Virus record (IMG/VR): IMGVR_UViG_3300009160_000077 | Location: 1-38,110 of that record | Source: a virus | Strand: one strand, 5' to 3' | DNA length: 38,110 nt | Part shown: one piece after another, positions 27,507 to 35,345 of the stretch | Numbering within the stretch: position 1 is the stretch's first letter | Layout: every line of letters begins with the position of its first letter | Notes under the pieces: model-generated | Told to the model about the DNA's origin: nothing | What the model saw: the letters and a program-made list of their open reading frames with translations, nothing else | Databases searched by the model: none | Program-made: the position numbers and the translations under genes

Positions 27507-30500
27507 GTAACAGCAAAAACACTGCAGTATTTAACCGATGAAGGTTTTATTGATTCTGATAACAATGTAATTGAACTTGATAGAGCTCAAATAGCAAAAA
27601 AAGGTACATTACTTGAACAAATAAATAAACTTACAGAACTTGCTGAAAAGAAATATGGTTTAATAACAGGAGGTAAAAATCTGTTGTTTACCAGAAAAAG
27701 TATTATCAGTAATGCTGAAAAGGTCTATACAAATGATTATTTGTTTAATGAGCTTCAAGATAAGATCAATAATTATAAACCAGCAACTACAGAAAACTCT
27801 AATACTTATAAAGGAATTCCTGTAGTAGATACTGAAGATATTATTTCTTATGAGGGTGGTAAAGGTGCAGCTAGTTATAATAGAGCAAATAATATAATAA
27901 AAGTAAACAGAAATTTATTAAAGCAAAAATTTGAAGAAAAAGCTTGGACTAAACCAAGAAAATTAAAAGAAAATTTGCATGGTGAAATTGTTGAAAGTTC
28001 TGCACAAGCGTTACCAGAAGATATATTTAAAAATTATATTGAGTGGGAACATTTTGTAATTAATCATGAGTATCAGCATTCTTTGTATTCTAGAGAAGAT
28101 TTTGATAAAGATTTTCCTAACAGAAGAAAAGGTGATTATGAAAGTGAAATTAACAAAAGAGCTTTAGAAGATCTTAAAGATGAAGCATTAATAAAAAAAG
28201 TATTTGAAATAAGTTTCAATGAAGAAATTCCATTAGTTGACATTAATGTTGATATTATAAATAGTGCAAGAACAAAAGAAGTTGCTGATGTTTTAGCTCA
28301 AAGGCTTTCACAAGGATTAAATGTGAATTATTTTAACATTAGTGCTGAGGAAGCAGTGAAAACCTTGAAAAGCTCACCGGTGCCATATAATGGAGAAGCT
28401 GCATTTTATTATGCTGGAACTGTATATGTAGTAGGGGATAATGTAAATGTTAGAACTGTTCTTCATGAGTTTTCTCACCCTTTATTAGGAGGTATAAGAA
28501 AAAGCAACCCTGCTTTGTTTAACAATCTGTTTAATCAACTTATGATGACAGATGAGGGAAAAACACTTTTTGCACATGTAGAAAAAGAATATCCAGAGTT
28601 AGAAGTAGGCAATGATCTTTTTAAAGAAGAAGTATTATCATTTGCTTTACAATTAAAAGCTACCAACAGAGTTAATAATGAAATAGAGTCAAAAGGTTTT
28701 GATGCTTTTATCACTAAGCTTTTAGCAGCAATGAAGCAATTTCTCCGTAATATTTTTGGTGAAAAAGTCAATGTAAAAAACTTAGATGTAGATACTACAT
28801 TAGATGAACTTGCTGAAATGCTATTGGAAAAAGACTTTGAATTTGCTACAGACATGATATCTGAGGATGACTTGGTCATGTACGGGAGATTTGTTACTGA
28901 AAGAGCTAATGAGTTAGTAAGTAAAACTTCACCAGAGTCTTTACAAAAAGTAGTAAATGAAGTATATGCACAAAACAGAATCTTACTTAACCAAGCAAGA
29001 AACTTCCGTGCAGATAAACCTACTTATGAAAGACTTAAACAAACTCTTTTTAAAGAAGGTACTACAAGTTTATTACCAGAAGTAGTAAGTACTCTTAAAG
29101 GATACCAAAATATTGAAACAGATAATATACTTGATACAGCTGCAATTATTGATAATGTATTAGATGCTGAAGAAAAAAGAATGATTGAAACTAAACTTAA
29201 AGCTGATGCTTTAGTTAACAGTTTAAATAAGATGGACATGTCTAGTGATTTAATTATCAAAGACTTAAACAAAATTTTATCTCAAAGCAATATTAATAAT
29301 AGACAGATTGTTAGTTTAGTTAATTTGTATAAAAACACTGCTTATGCCTGGGATTCAATCATAGATGAGATTAACAATATCTTGAATGTTGATGAAATTG
29401 ATACATCAAGTGAATTCTATATAACACTTAATAAGCTTAAAAATAATGTAAGCATAATTCAAACTCAGATTGCTAATATATACAAGAAGAACAATGTTCA
29501 ATTTTTTGTTGAAGCAACCAGTTATATGAATGACTTTGTTATTAAACAATTAAACACAGACTTAAAAGCTGCATTACAAAAAGCTTATGCTCCAGAAGAT
29601 CTTGAGAATGTTATTACAGGCATTGTAGATAAAGTTACCACACAATCATTAACAACAGAAGATATTGAAGCTTTAGCAAAAGATGGTGTTCCTGTTGATA
29701 GACTTAATGAGTTCATCAAAAAGTATAATGATTACATTGTTGATGAAGACAGAATTACAAAAGCTTTAACAGGACATGCTAAGGATGTCTCTTGGTTCAA
29801 CAGATGGTTAGAGACATATAGTTCAAGTAATGATATCATTGCAGGACCTCTTGCTAACTTTATTCAGAATCAAAAGACTGAAGTTGAAACAGAAGTATGG
29901 CATAAGTCAGCTAAGTTTCAGAAAAAACTAGAAGAGCTTTTACCAAAAGTAAACTTTAATAAATTAAATTCTACTCAGGTAAGAGATATGGTTGCTGGTG
30001 TAGATACCATAATGACTTATGATAAAAAAACTGGTAAGACAACAGAAAAAGAAATCTACACTTTCTTAAATGAATTTGGTAATGGTTGGAGATATCAGTT
30101 AGATATTCTTGAATACAACTATGATCAAGCAAAAGAATCAGGTGATAAAGAAAAAACGGCTCAAGCATTATCTGCATTAAGACAGTTTAATACTGACTAT
30201 ATGTGGCAAGAATACACTCCAGAGTACTATAAAAAAGATGATATCTTTAAAGAGTCTGAAGCTGGTAACTTGGCATACTTAGCAAGAAAACAAGCTCTTG
30301 ATAAATTTAATAACTTGAACAATCAGTTTACAAAAGAACTTGATAGATTTGAACATTATGGAGAAATTGAAGCCGCTTACAGAGAATACAAACAGTTATA
30401 TTCTAGTTTATATGAAGATGGAACTGCTAAATTTGATGATCCTTCTAAAGGTATTTATGATTTATCTATTTCTAAAGTACTTCAGCAACATAGACAAGCT

Positions 30501-33500
30501 ACAAGCGGTTTCTATGAGTTTATTCCCCTTGAGGGATCCCTTGAGACTTCTTATAATCAATTCATAATTGGTCTTAAAACACTTGGTATTGAAAACGGAA
30601 CAGTTGAGTTTAATAAAAAGTATAATGAATGGCTTAAACAAAATGTTAAAGTAGTTTATGATACAGCTTTTTATGAACAAAGAGCTAAATTATTTACAAG
30701 ATTAGCTAAAATTCAATCTAAAATGAATGATGCATTTAAATCAGAGTTTGATGTAAGTGCTGCTTATAAAACAATCAGTGATTTAATTTATAGTTACCGA
30801 GATGATTTTGGACAACCTGATACAAGTCAATTAGGAGTTGAGAGGTTAAAAAAAATCAAAGACATGGAACAAGCTATTATTAACTTTAGAAATAATGTAG
30901 ATAGTAAGTCAGGTCTTTCTAAAGCAGATACAGAATTGTTAAACTCTTATGCAGATAAAGCTAAGAAAAGAACATTAACTCCAGAAGATAGTAAAGAGTA
31001 CATGAGACTCTTACAAAAACAAAAAGATAGTGGGATTGATCCTAAGTTATTAGTAGAACTTGATGCTTTATTTGCTGAGCTTAGAGATATGTCAAATAAA
31101 ATTCCTACAGAATATTACTTGGATGCAATCAATATGCATTTATCTAAGTACAACATTAAAGAAGTAGATGAATTAACAGTTGATGATTTTATAAACAGTG
31201 AAACTTTTCAAGATTTATTAGAAAAAGATGAAAAATTAGCTGACTGGTTTAATTTGAATCATGTTGAGAATACAAGATATGATAAAGATGCAAAGGATTG
31301 GGTTAATGTTTTTCAAAGAACTGCAGCCAATTCATTTACTAAACCAAGTAATCCTGATCATTTTATTAAGACATACATCAATAATACAGAAACAGGAGAG
31401 AAAATAGAAATCTTTGGTGTTCCTGGTGCAAGACATTCTAGATTAGAAGTAAAAGATAAATACAGAACAATTCCTAGAGAAGATGTAAGAGAAAACTATG
31501 TTGGTAAATACATAGACAATAAAGGTAATTTCTTACCAAGAAGCTTTCAACCAGGTGTAAAAAATTCTGCAAGGGATGACAAATTCATGGATAAAAGATA
31601 TGCTGCTTTAAAAGCATCTAATTCTGCAGAGTATCAATTGCTAGAAGCAATGAAAGAACATCACCTTGAAATGCAAAAAAGTCAAAGTACATTTGGTAAG
31701 TTATATTTAGATGTTCCAAGATTTGCTGTAAATAAAGGAGATATCTATCAGGCTTTAAATAGAGGTGCTTATGGTGAAAGATATAAAGAAGCTTGGGGTA
31801 GTATTAAATCAATGTTGAAACAACAGTTTGGTACTTCAGTAGTGGATTTTGAAAATGATTTAAATTACAATCCGGAAAACAACTTGGTTAATACAGATTT
31901 AAGAGGAGATGAAGTTTCATACATTCCCGTAACAGGTCTTTATAACTTAGATATAAAAGATACGGATGCTGATATCATACAAAGTATGTTTAAGTATGCT
32001 CTTTCTTTGCAAACACAAGGGAAGCTGAATGAATCATTACCATTGGTGCAAAGTTTACTTTCTACCTTAGAAGATCCAGCTAACCAACCAAAGAATTTAG
32101 AGAAGTTCTCTAAAGGTCAGTTTAATGTAAGAAATCAATTGCAAAACATAAATAAAAAAGGAGCTGCTAACAATAGATTAGGTCAAGTAAGATCTTTAAT
32201 AGAAAGAGAATACTACGGTGTTAATGTAATTGGTCTTGAAGAAAACTACCCAAGACTAGGTAAATGGTTAAACACACTTACTAAGCTATCAAGTAAATCT
32301 GCATTAACGCTTAATATTCCTTCAGATTTAAAAAATAAATATTCTGGTTATGTCCAAACTCTTATTGAAGGAGCAGGTGGTGACTTTATTACATTAAAGG
32401 ATATTGCTATTGCTACACCTTGGGCTACTAAAGCTATGTTAGAGTGGACTACAAAAGGAATCTATCAGATTGGTCCTGGAGCAGTAAGTACACAACTTGT
32501 ACAAGTATTTGATCCAGTATTTAAAATGGAAGATGAATTTGGTAGATCTATTACAAGAAGTTTATACAAAGACTTAGTAAATGGTGAGTGGATGTTCATG
32601 CACCGTAAGTTTGGTGAGATGGAAGTTGCTATGAAATTATTTGGTAGTTTCTTGCATGGTCAAAAAATAGATATGGTTGGAGCGGATGGTAAATCTACTC
32701 TTATAAGATATGCTGATGCATGGGAAAAAGATGCAGAAGGTGTTCTTCAGTTAAAAAAGGGTATTCATCCAGGTTGGGATTACAAATCTGTATATCATAC
32801 TTATGCTAAAGGTGAAAGCTTGCAAGAAATTGCAGATAAATATGGAATCACTCTGGAAGAATTAAAAGCAAAAAATAGTATAAAAGTTGTTGAACAGCTT
32901 GAAGATGGTCAAGAAATTGTAATTGCTAAATCTGAAAAATTTAAACTTTTTAAAAATAGATTGCAAGGAACTTCTAGAAGACTATTTGGGGTTTATGATA
33001 AGTTTGGTCAACCAGAGGGTAACAAGTACATTATGTACCGTATGTTCTTCTTCATGAGAAAATGGTTTACTCCAATGTTTGCTAACCGTTTTGGTATGGA
33101 TGTTTCTAAACAAAACTTTGGTGGTGATAGATATGATTGGGCTCTTGGTAAAACAACAAAAGGGTTTTATATATCTGCATTCCAAACAATGTGGGGTATA
33201 TTAAAATCTAAAGGAGCTAACTATCAGTATATGACCGATCAAGAAAAAGCAGACTTTAGAAGATTTGCTGCTGAAGGAATGATGATTGTGTTTACTGCAT
33301 TACTTGCTTCTATGTTATTTGGATACACAGATGATGATGATGACAAATGGAAAAAAGTAAAAGCTAGATCTGGTGCTTTTGGTACAGATGAGTATAATAC
33401 TTATGGATTCCTTGCTAATCATGCTCTCTTATTATTATTAGGGTTACAAGCTGAAACAGGAGCCTTTGTTCCACTTCCTAAAGTATTTGGTTTAAACTTA

Positions 33501-33776
33501 GGAGCAGATGATTATGGTAAAATGTTAACATCTACTACTACTGCTTTTGGAAATACATTGTTACTATACACTGAAATCTTTGGTGATATACTAAATGTAT
33601 TAACTTTCAATGAAGCAGCAAGATTTAAAAAAGATACTGGACCATACTGGTGGCAACAAAAAGATGAGTTAAAAATATGGAAAAGATTATTTTCTGCAGT
33701 TGGTTTCACAGCTGGTACAGGAGATCCTGAATCTGTATTGAAAAACTTATCTAAAGGTGCTGGTAGAGTAAGATAA
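27495..33776 (+). CDS. Giant ejection-type protein with two zincin motifs, LysM domain and hydrophobic C-terminus (2093 aa)
   Basis: The first zincin-like motif is INHEYQHSLYS (H191, E192, H195), followed by YESEINKRAL with a candidate third ligand. The second is VLHEFSHPLLGG (H324, E325, H328), followed by FKEEVLSFAL and FLRNIFGEKV, an arrangement also seen in the upstream RNA polymerase gene. The middle (about 480-1500) is helical. Residues 1767-1811 fit a LysM domain: YHTYAKGESLQEIADKYG, LEELKAKNSI and EDGQEIVIA. LysM binds peptidoglycan-type glycans. The last 180 residues contain hydrophobic segments near 1928-1945, 1969-1988 and perhaps 2015-2036. Together this suggests an ejected protein that touches cell wall and membrane, possibly as a conduit or anchor for the polymerase. 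Proteolytic activity is not proven. Confidence 0.75.
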   Translation: MTCEVTAKTLQYLTDEGFIDSDNNVIELDRAQIAKKGTLLEQINKLTELAEKKYGLITGGKNLLFTRKSIISNAEKVYTNDYLFNELQDKINNYKPATTENSNTYKGIPVVDTEDIISYEGGKGAASYNRANNIIKVNRNLLKQKFEEKAWTKPRKLKENLHGEIVESSAQALPEDIFKNYIEWEHFVINHEYQHSLYSREDFDKDFPNRRKGDYESEINKRALEDLKDEALIKKVFEISFNEEIPLVDINVDIINSARTKEVADVLAQRLSQGLNVNYFNISAEEAVKTLKSSPVPYNGEAAFYYAGTVYVVGDNVNVRTVLHEFSHPLLGGIRKSNPALFNNLFNQLMMTDEGKTLFAHVEKEYPELEVGNDLFKEEVLSFALQLKATNRVNNEIESKGFDAFITKLLAAMKQFLRNIFGEKVNVKNLDVDTTLDELAEMLLEKDFEFATDMISEDDLVMYGRFVTERANELVSKTSPESLQKVVNEVYAQNRILLNQARNFRADKPTYERLKQTLFKEGTTSLLPEVVSTLKGYQNIETDNILDTAAIIDNVLDAEEKRMIETKLKADALVNSLNKMDMSSDLIIKDLNKILSQSNINNRQIVSLVNLYKNTAYAWDSIIDEINNILNVDEIDTSSEFYITLNKLKNNVSIIQTQIANIYKKNNVQFFVEATSYMNDFVIKQLNTDLKAALQKAYAPEDLENVITGIVDKVTTQSLTTEDIEALAKDGVPVDRLNEFIKKYNDYIVDEDRITKALTGHAKDVSWFNRWLETYSSSNDIIAGPLANFIQNQKTEVETEVWHKSAKFQKKLEELLPKVNFNKLNSTQVRDMVAGVDTIMTYDKKTGKTTEKEIYTFLNEFGNGWRYQLDILEYNYDQAKESGDKEKTAQALSALRQFNTDYMWQEYTPEYYKKDDIFKESEAGNLAYLARKQALDKFNNLNNQFTKELDRFEHYGEIEAAYREYKQLYSSLYEDGTAKFDDPSKGIYDLSISKVLQQHRQATSGFYEFIPLEGSLETSYNQFIIGLKTLGIENGTVEFNKKYNEWLKQNVKVVYDTAFYEQRAKLFTRLAKIQSKMNDAFKSEFDVSAAYKTISDLIYSYRDDFGQPDTSQLGVERLKKIKDMEQAIINFRNNVDSKSGLSKADTELLNSYADKAKKRTLTPEDSKEYMRLLQKQKDSGIDPKLLVELDALFAELRDMSNKIPTEYYLDAINMHLSKYNIKEVDELTVDDFINSETFQDLLEKDEKLADWFNLNHVENTRYDKDAKDWVNVFQRTAANSFTKPSNPDHFIKTYINNTETGEKIEIFGVPGARHSRLEVKDKYRTIPREDVRENYVGKYIDNKGNFLPRSFQPGVKNSARDDKFMDKRYAALKASNSAEYQLLEAMKEHHLEMQKSQSTFGKLYLDVPRFAVNKGDIYQALNRGAYGERYKEAWGSIKSMLKQQFGTSVVDFENDLNYNPENNLVNTDLRGDEVSYIPVTGLYNLDIKDTDADIIQSMFKYALSLQTQGKLNESLPLVQSLLSTLEDPANQPKNLEKFSKGQFNVRNQLQNINKKGAANNRLGQVRSLIEREYYGVNVIGLEENYPRLGKWLNTLTKLSSKSALTLNIPSDLKNKYSGYVQTLIEGAGGDFITLKDIAIATPWATKAMLEWTTKGIYQIGPGAVSTQLVQVFDPVFKMEDEFGRSITRSLYKDLVNGEWMFMHRKFGEMEVAMKLFGSFLHGQKIDMVGADGKSTLIRYADAWEKDAEGVLQLKKGIHPGWDYKSVYHTYAKGESLQEIADKYGITLEELKAKNSIKVVEQLEDGQEIVIAKSEKFKLFKNRLQGTSRRLFGVYDKFGQPEGNKYIMYRMFFFMRKWFTPMFANRFGMDVSKQNFGGDRYDWALGKTTKGFYISAFQTMWGILKSKGANYQYMTDQEKADFRRFAAEGMMIVFTALLASMLFGYTDDDDDKWKKVKARSGAFGTDEYNTYGFLANHALLLLLGLQAETGAFVPLPKVFGLNLGADDYGKMLTSTTTAFGNTLLLYTEIFGDILNVLTFNEAARFKKDTGPYWWQQKDELKIWKRLFSAVGFTAGTGDPESVLKNLSKGAGRVR

Positions 33777-33786
33777 AGCTCAGGAG

Positions 33787-33814
33787 AAAAAAAAGGGAGA
33801 GCCTAAGCTCTCCC
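33787..33814 (-). terminator. Rho-independent terminator between convergent operons
   Basis: An 8-base stem, GGGAGAGC (33795-33802) and GCTCTCCC (33807-33814), closes a 4-base loop. On the - strand the hairpin follows the 66-aa gene's stop by four bases and is followed by eight T, a classical terminator. On the + strand it lies 18 bases after the 2093-aa gene's stop with a weaker GTTTCTAAATTT tail, so it may also work in that direction. Confidence 0.88.
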
Positions 33815-33818
33815 GTTT

Positions 33819-34019
33819 CTAAATTTCTGTGTTACATGTATTATCATATTTAAACTTTTGTAGTTTAAGTATGTCATTAGTGTTTAAACCTTCTAAGTTT
33901 ACAAGCTCAACTTTAAATTGACCAGAAACTTTGTCTTTGTTTTTTGTTACTATTGCATAACTACAGTCTGAAGAAACCATAGTAACAAAAACTGATGTTC
34001 CGTTCCATTTTGCTTTCAT
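33819..34019 (-). CDS. Small protein of unknown function (66 aa)
   Basis: The last gene of the small - strand operon. It starts with MKAKWNGTSVFVTMV and looks beta-rich, with two Cys and no membrane segment or recognised motif. The start overlaps the upstream stop by four bases (ATGA), so translation is probably coupled. The stop is TAG, directly followed by the terminator. A palindrome related to the late-block element lies inside its 3' part (33851-33867). Function is not recognised. Confidence 0.65.
   Translation of the reverse strand: MKAKWNGTSVFVTMVSSDCSYAIVTKNKDKVSGQFKVELVNLEGLNTNDILKLQKFKYDNTCNTEI
33851..33867. repeat. Third copy of the AAACTTTTG palindrome, inside a coding region
   Basis: TAAACTTTTGTAGTTTA on the + strand matches the first box of the elements at 2783 and 7779 at 15 or 16 of 17 bases. 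It lies antisense in the 66-aa gene. The second box is only partly kept, with TTTA at the same spacing. It may be a relic or chance, since it also encodes ordinary residues of the small protein. Confidence 0.35.
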
Positions 34020-34393
34020 AAAAACTGTTGTAAATTTGGTTTAAAATAGTTTTTTCCTTTTAAGATTTTACCATCTTCTCTGATGATAGCTTCTCCATCT
34101 TCACCAACCTTGCTCATGTTGCTTGAATGAATTTCATCAAATACTTTCTCAATGATATCCTGCATACCGTGTTTAAGTATGGTTCCGCATAAGATATATA
34201 ACTGATCTCCAAGAGCATCTGCTATTTCTACCATATCTCTTTTATCACAAGCATCAAAATACTCATCATTCTCTTCAGCCATAAGTTTATGTCTTAACAT
34301 CCACTCATGATGTTCTATCAATCTTGGTTCAGTTCCATTTACTTGTTTAAAAGTTTCATGAAATACTTGTACACTGTCTAATTGTTTTTTCAT
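34016..34393 (-). CDS. MazG-like nucleoside triphosphate pyrophosphohydrolase (125 aa)
   Basis: This is an all-alpha NTP pyrophosphatase of the MazG/dUTPase superfamily. The metal-binding pattern EExxE (E40, E41, E44) is followed 11 residues later by ExxD (E56, D59) and then D63 in ALGD. The C-terminal part, EIHSSNMSKVGEDG followed by a REDGKILKG segment, is typical of the phage MazG-like subgroup. Such enzymes cleave NTPs or dNTPs to the monophosphate and pyrophosphate. In phages they are linked to nucleotide pool control or to lowering host alarmone. Length is normal for the family. The start lies two bases after the upstream stop, and the TGA stop overlaps the next ATG. Confidence 0.88.
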   Translation of the reverse strand: MKKQLDSVQVFHETFKQVNGTEPRLIEHHEWMLRHKLMAEENDEYFDACDKRDMVEIADALGDQLYILCGTILKHGMQDIIEKVFDEIHSSNMSKVGEDGEAIIREDGKILKGKNYFKPNLQQFL

Positions 34394-34395
34394 AA

Positions 34396-34914
34396 TTAAT
34401 ACATTATTGTTTTACCTAGTTTGTTTAACCCATTTATGATATCTTGTACACCATGCCCTTTGGCATCAGTGCGTTCTAATATAGCTTTGTATTTAGAATC
34501 TACTTTACTTGTAAAAAGTAAACAGATTTTTAATAAATAATCTATGTACTGGTCATTATACTTCAACTCACTAATATCATTAATGATTGATTTTAGTTTT
34601 GCATAGTATAGTATGAGAGCTGTTAACTCTTCATTTATAAATTTAATCTTATTAGAAAAATCTCTAAATATTTGTTGCAATTCCATTTGAGTATTCTCAT
34701 CTTCTTGAACAAAATGTTTTAAGAATTCTGAGCTGAATAACTCAACAGTAGAGCCAGACTTAATGAAAGGATCTTTTAGATCATGCTTAACATACTTTGC
34801 TTTCTTATCTTCTATAAGATCATTAATGACATCAAAGTCTACTAATGCATCTGCACATTTTAGAGCTATTCTAACAACTCTAATTGTGTCTTTAGGACTT
34901 ACTGTTTTTTCCAT
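34396..34914 (-). CDS. Helical protein of unknown function (172 aa)
   Basis: The ATG at 34914 is chosen because it overlaps the TAA of the upstream 59-aa gene (TAATG); an in-frame TTG at 34935 would extend it by seven residues into that gene. The chain is mainly alpha-helical by composition, with many Lys, Asp, Ile and Leu and a helix-rich middle (ELTALILYYAKLKSIIND). There is no signal peptide or convincing membrane segment. Its setting, ahead of a nucleotide pyrophosphatase, suggests an early or middle function. I do not recognise the family. Confidence 0.7.
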   Translation of the reverse strand: MEKTVSPKDTIRVVRIALKCADALVDFDVINDLIEDKKAKYVKHDLKDPFIKSGSTVELFSSEFLKHFVQEDENTQMELQQIFRDFSNKIKFINEELTALILYYAKLKSIINDISELKYNDQYIDYLLKICLLFTSKVDSKYKAILERTDAKGHGVQDIINGLNKLGKTIMY

Positions 34915-35093
34915 TATCCACTGCAATTTATACAACCCTCATCATCATCTTCCTCTGGGTGAAGTTCAATTCTAGGATTGAGTTGTTTTTTAAGTTCATA
35001 AATTTTTTGCATAACTTCTCCATCTTGGAATATGTTACCTGTAAGCACATTCTTGTACTCAGCAATTTGCTGTCTAATTTGTTCTTCACTCAT
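34914..35093 (-). CDS. Small protein with acidic C-terminus and CxxC (59 aa)
   Basis: This short gene starts MSEEQIRQQIAEYKNVLTGN. A predicted helical first half is followed by an acidic tract (PEEDDDEG) and a C-x2-C pair in the last six residues (CINCSG). The stop overlaps the next start by one base. The CxxC at the very end could bind a metal or be redox active, but a single pair is weak evidence. Support comes from gene packing between the lipoprotein and the 172-aa gene. Function is not recognised. Confidence 0.6.
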   Translation of the reverse strand: MSEEQIRQQIAEYKNVLTGNIFQDGEVMQKIYELKKQLNPRIELHPEEDDDEGCINCSG

Positions 35094-35105
35094 AATATAT
35101 TTGAT

Positions 35106-35258
35106 TTACTTGTTGAATCTTCTAGTTTTGTGGACTTTTTTCCACATCTTACTATCTTCTTTTTTCATTTTTTTAATCTTGTAACTAATTTCTTGTTGCC
35201 TCAAACTACTGTGAGTTGCACAAGATGATAATAAGATAATGAATAATAAAATTCTCAT
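35106..35258 (-). CDS. Very small predicted lipoprotein (50 aa)
   Basis: The product starts MRILLFIILLSSCATHSS. It has a short basic start, a hydrophobic core and a lipobox LSSC with Cys at 13, so a lipid-anchored peptide of 38 residues is predicted after signal peptidase II cleavage. The mature part is strongly basic (KIKKMKKEDSKMWKKVHKTRR). It is the first gene after a terminator and a candidate promoter, so it may be expressed early. Phage lipoproteins of this size act as superinfection exclusion proteins or as outer-membrane spanins. The basic tail and the lack of proline-rich sequence do not decide between these. No lysis genes are visible nearby. Confidence 0.65.
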   Translation of the reverse strand: MRILLFIILLSSCATHSSLRQQEISYKIKKMKKEDSKMWKKVHKTRRFNK

Positions 35259-35267
35259 GATGATTTC

Positions 35268-35302
35268 TAAAATGCAAATATAAAAAAAAGGAGTAGCCTA
35301 AA
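35268..35302 (-). promoter_or_regulatory. Candidate Bacteroidota-type promoter for the small-gene operon
   Basis: On the - strand, TATATTTG (35282-35275) matches the Bacteroidota -7 consensus TAnnTTTG and lies 16 bases before the lipoprotein ATG. A weak -33-like TTTAGG (35302-35297) sits 14 bases upstream of it, inside the loop and stem of the terminator, which is closer than the usual spacing. TATATTTG can occur by chance in AT-rich DNA, but its place right before the first gene of an operon supports it. Confidence 0.45.
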
Positions 35303-35310
35303 CTACTCCT
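35282..35310 (-). terminator. Rho-independent terminator after the 403-aa gene
   Basis: The stem AGGAGTAG/CTACTCCT (8 pairs, 6-base loop) is followed on the - strand by a run of T. It lies 36 bases after the TAA of the 403-aa gene and separates the DNA polymerase transcript from the small-gene operon. Its loop region on the - strand (AGTTTAGGCT) nearly equals that of the terminator near 33800 (AGCTTAGGCT). Confidence 0.85.
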
Positions 35311-35345
35311 CATGATAACAAACTTGTCTAACCACAAACAAGCTA

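Noticed and set aside
34915-34935. TTG at 34935 as the start of the 172-aa gene
   Set aside because: The ATG at 34914 forms a TAATG overlap with the upstream gene, the same arrangement as at 1292, 8482 and 36557.
34763-35228. Two + strand frames of 70 and 89 codons
   Set aside because: They are antisense to three tightly packed - strand genes and have low-complexity Phe/Leu/His-rich translations typical of shadow frames.
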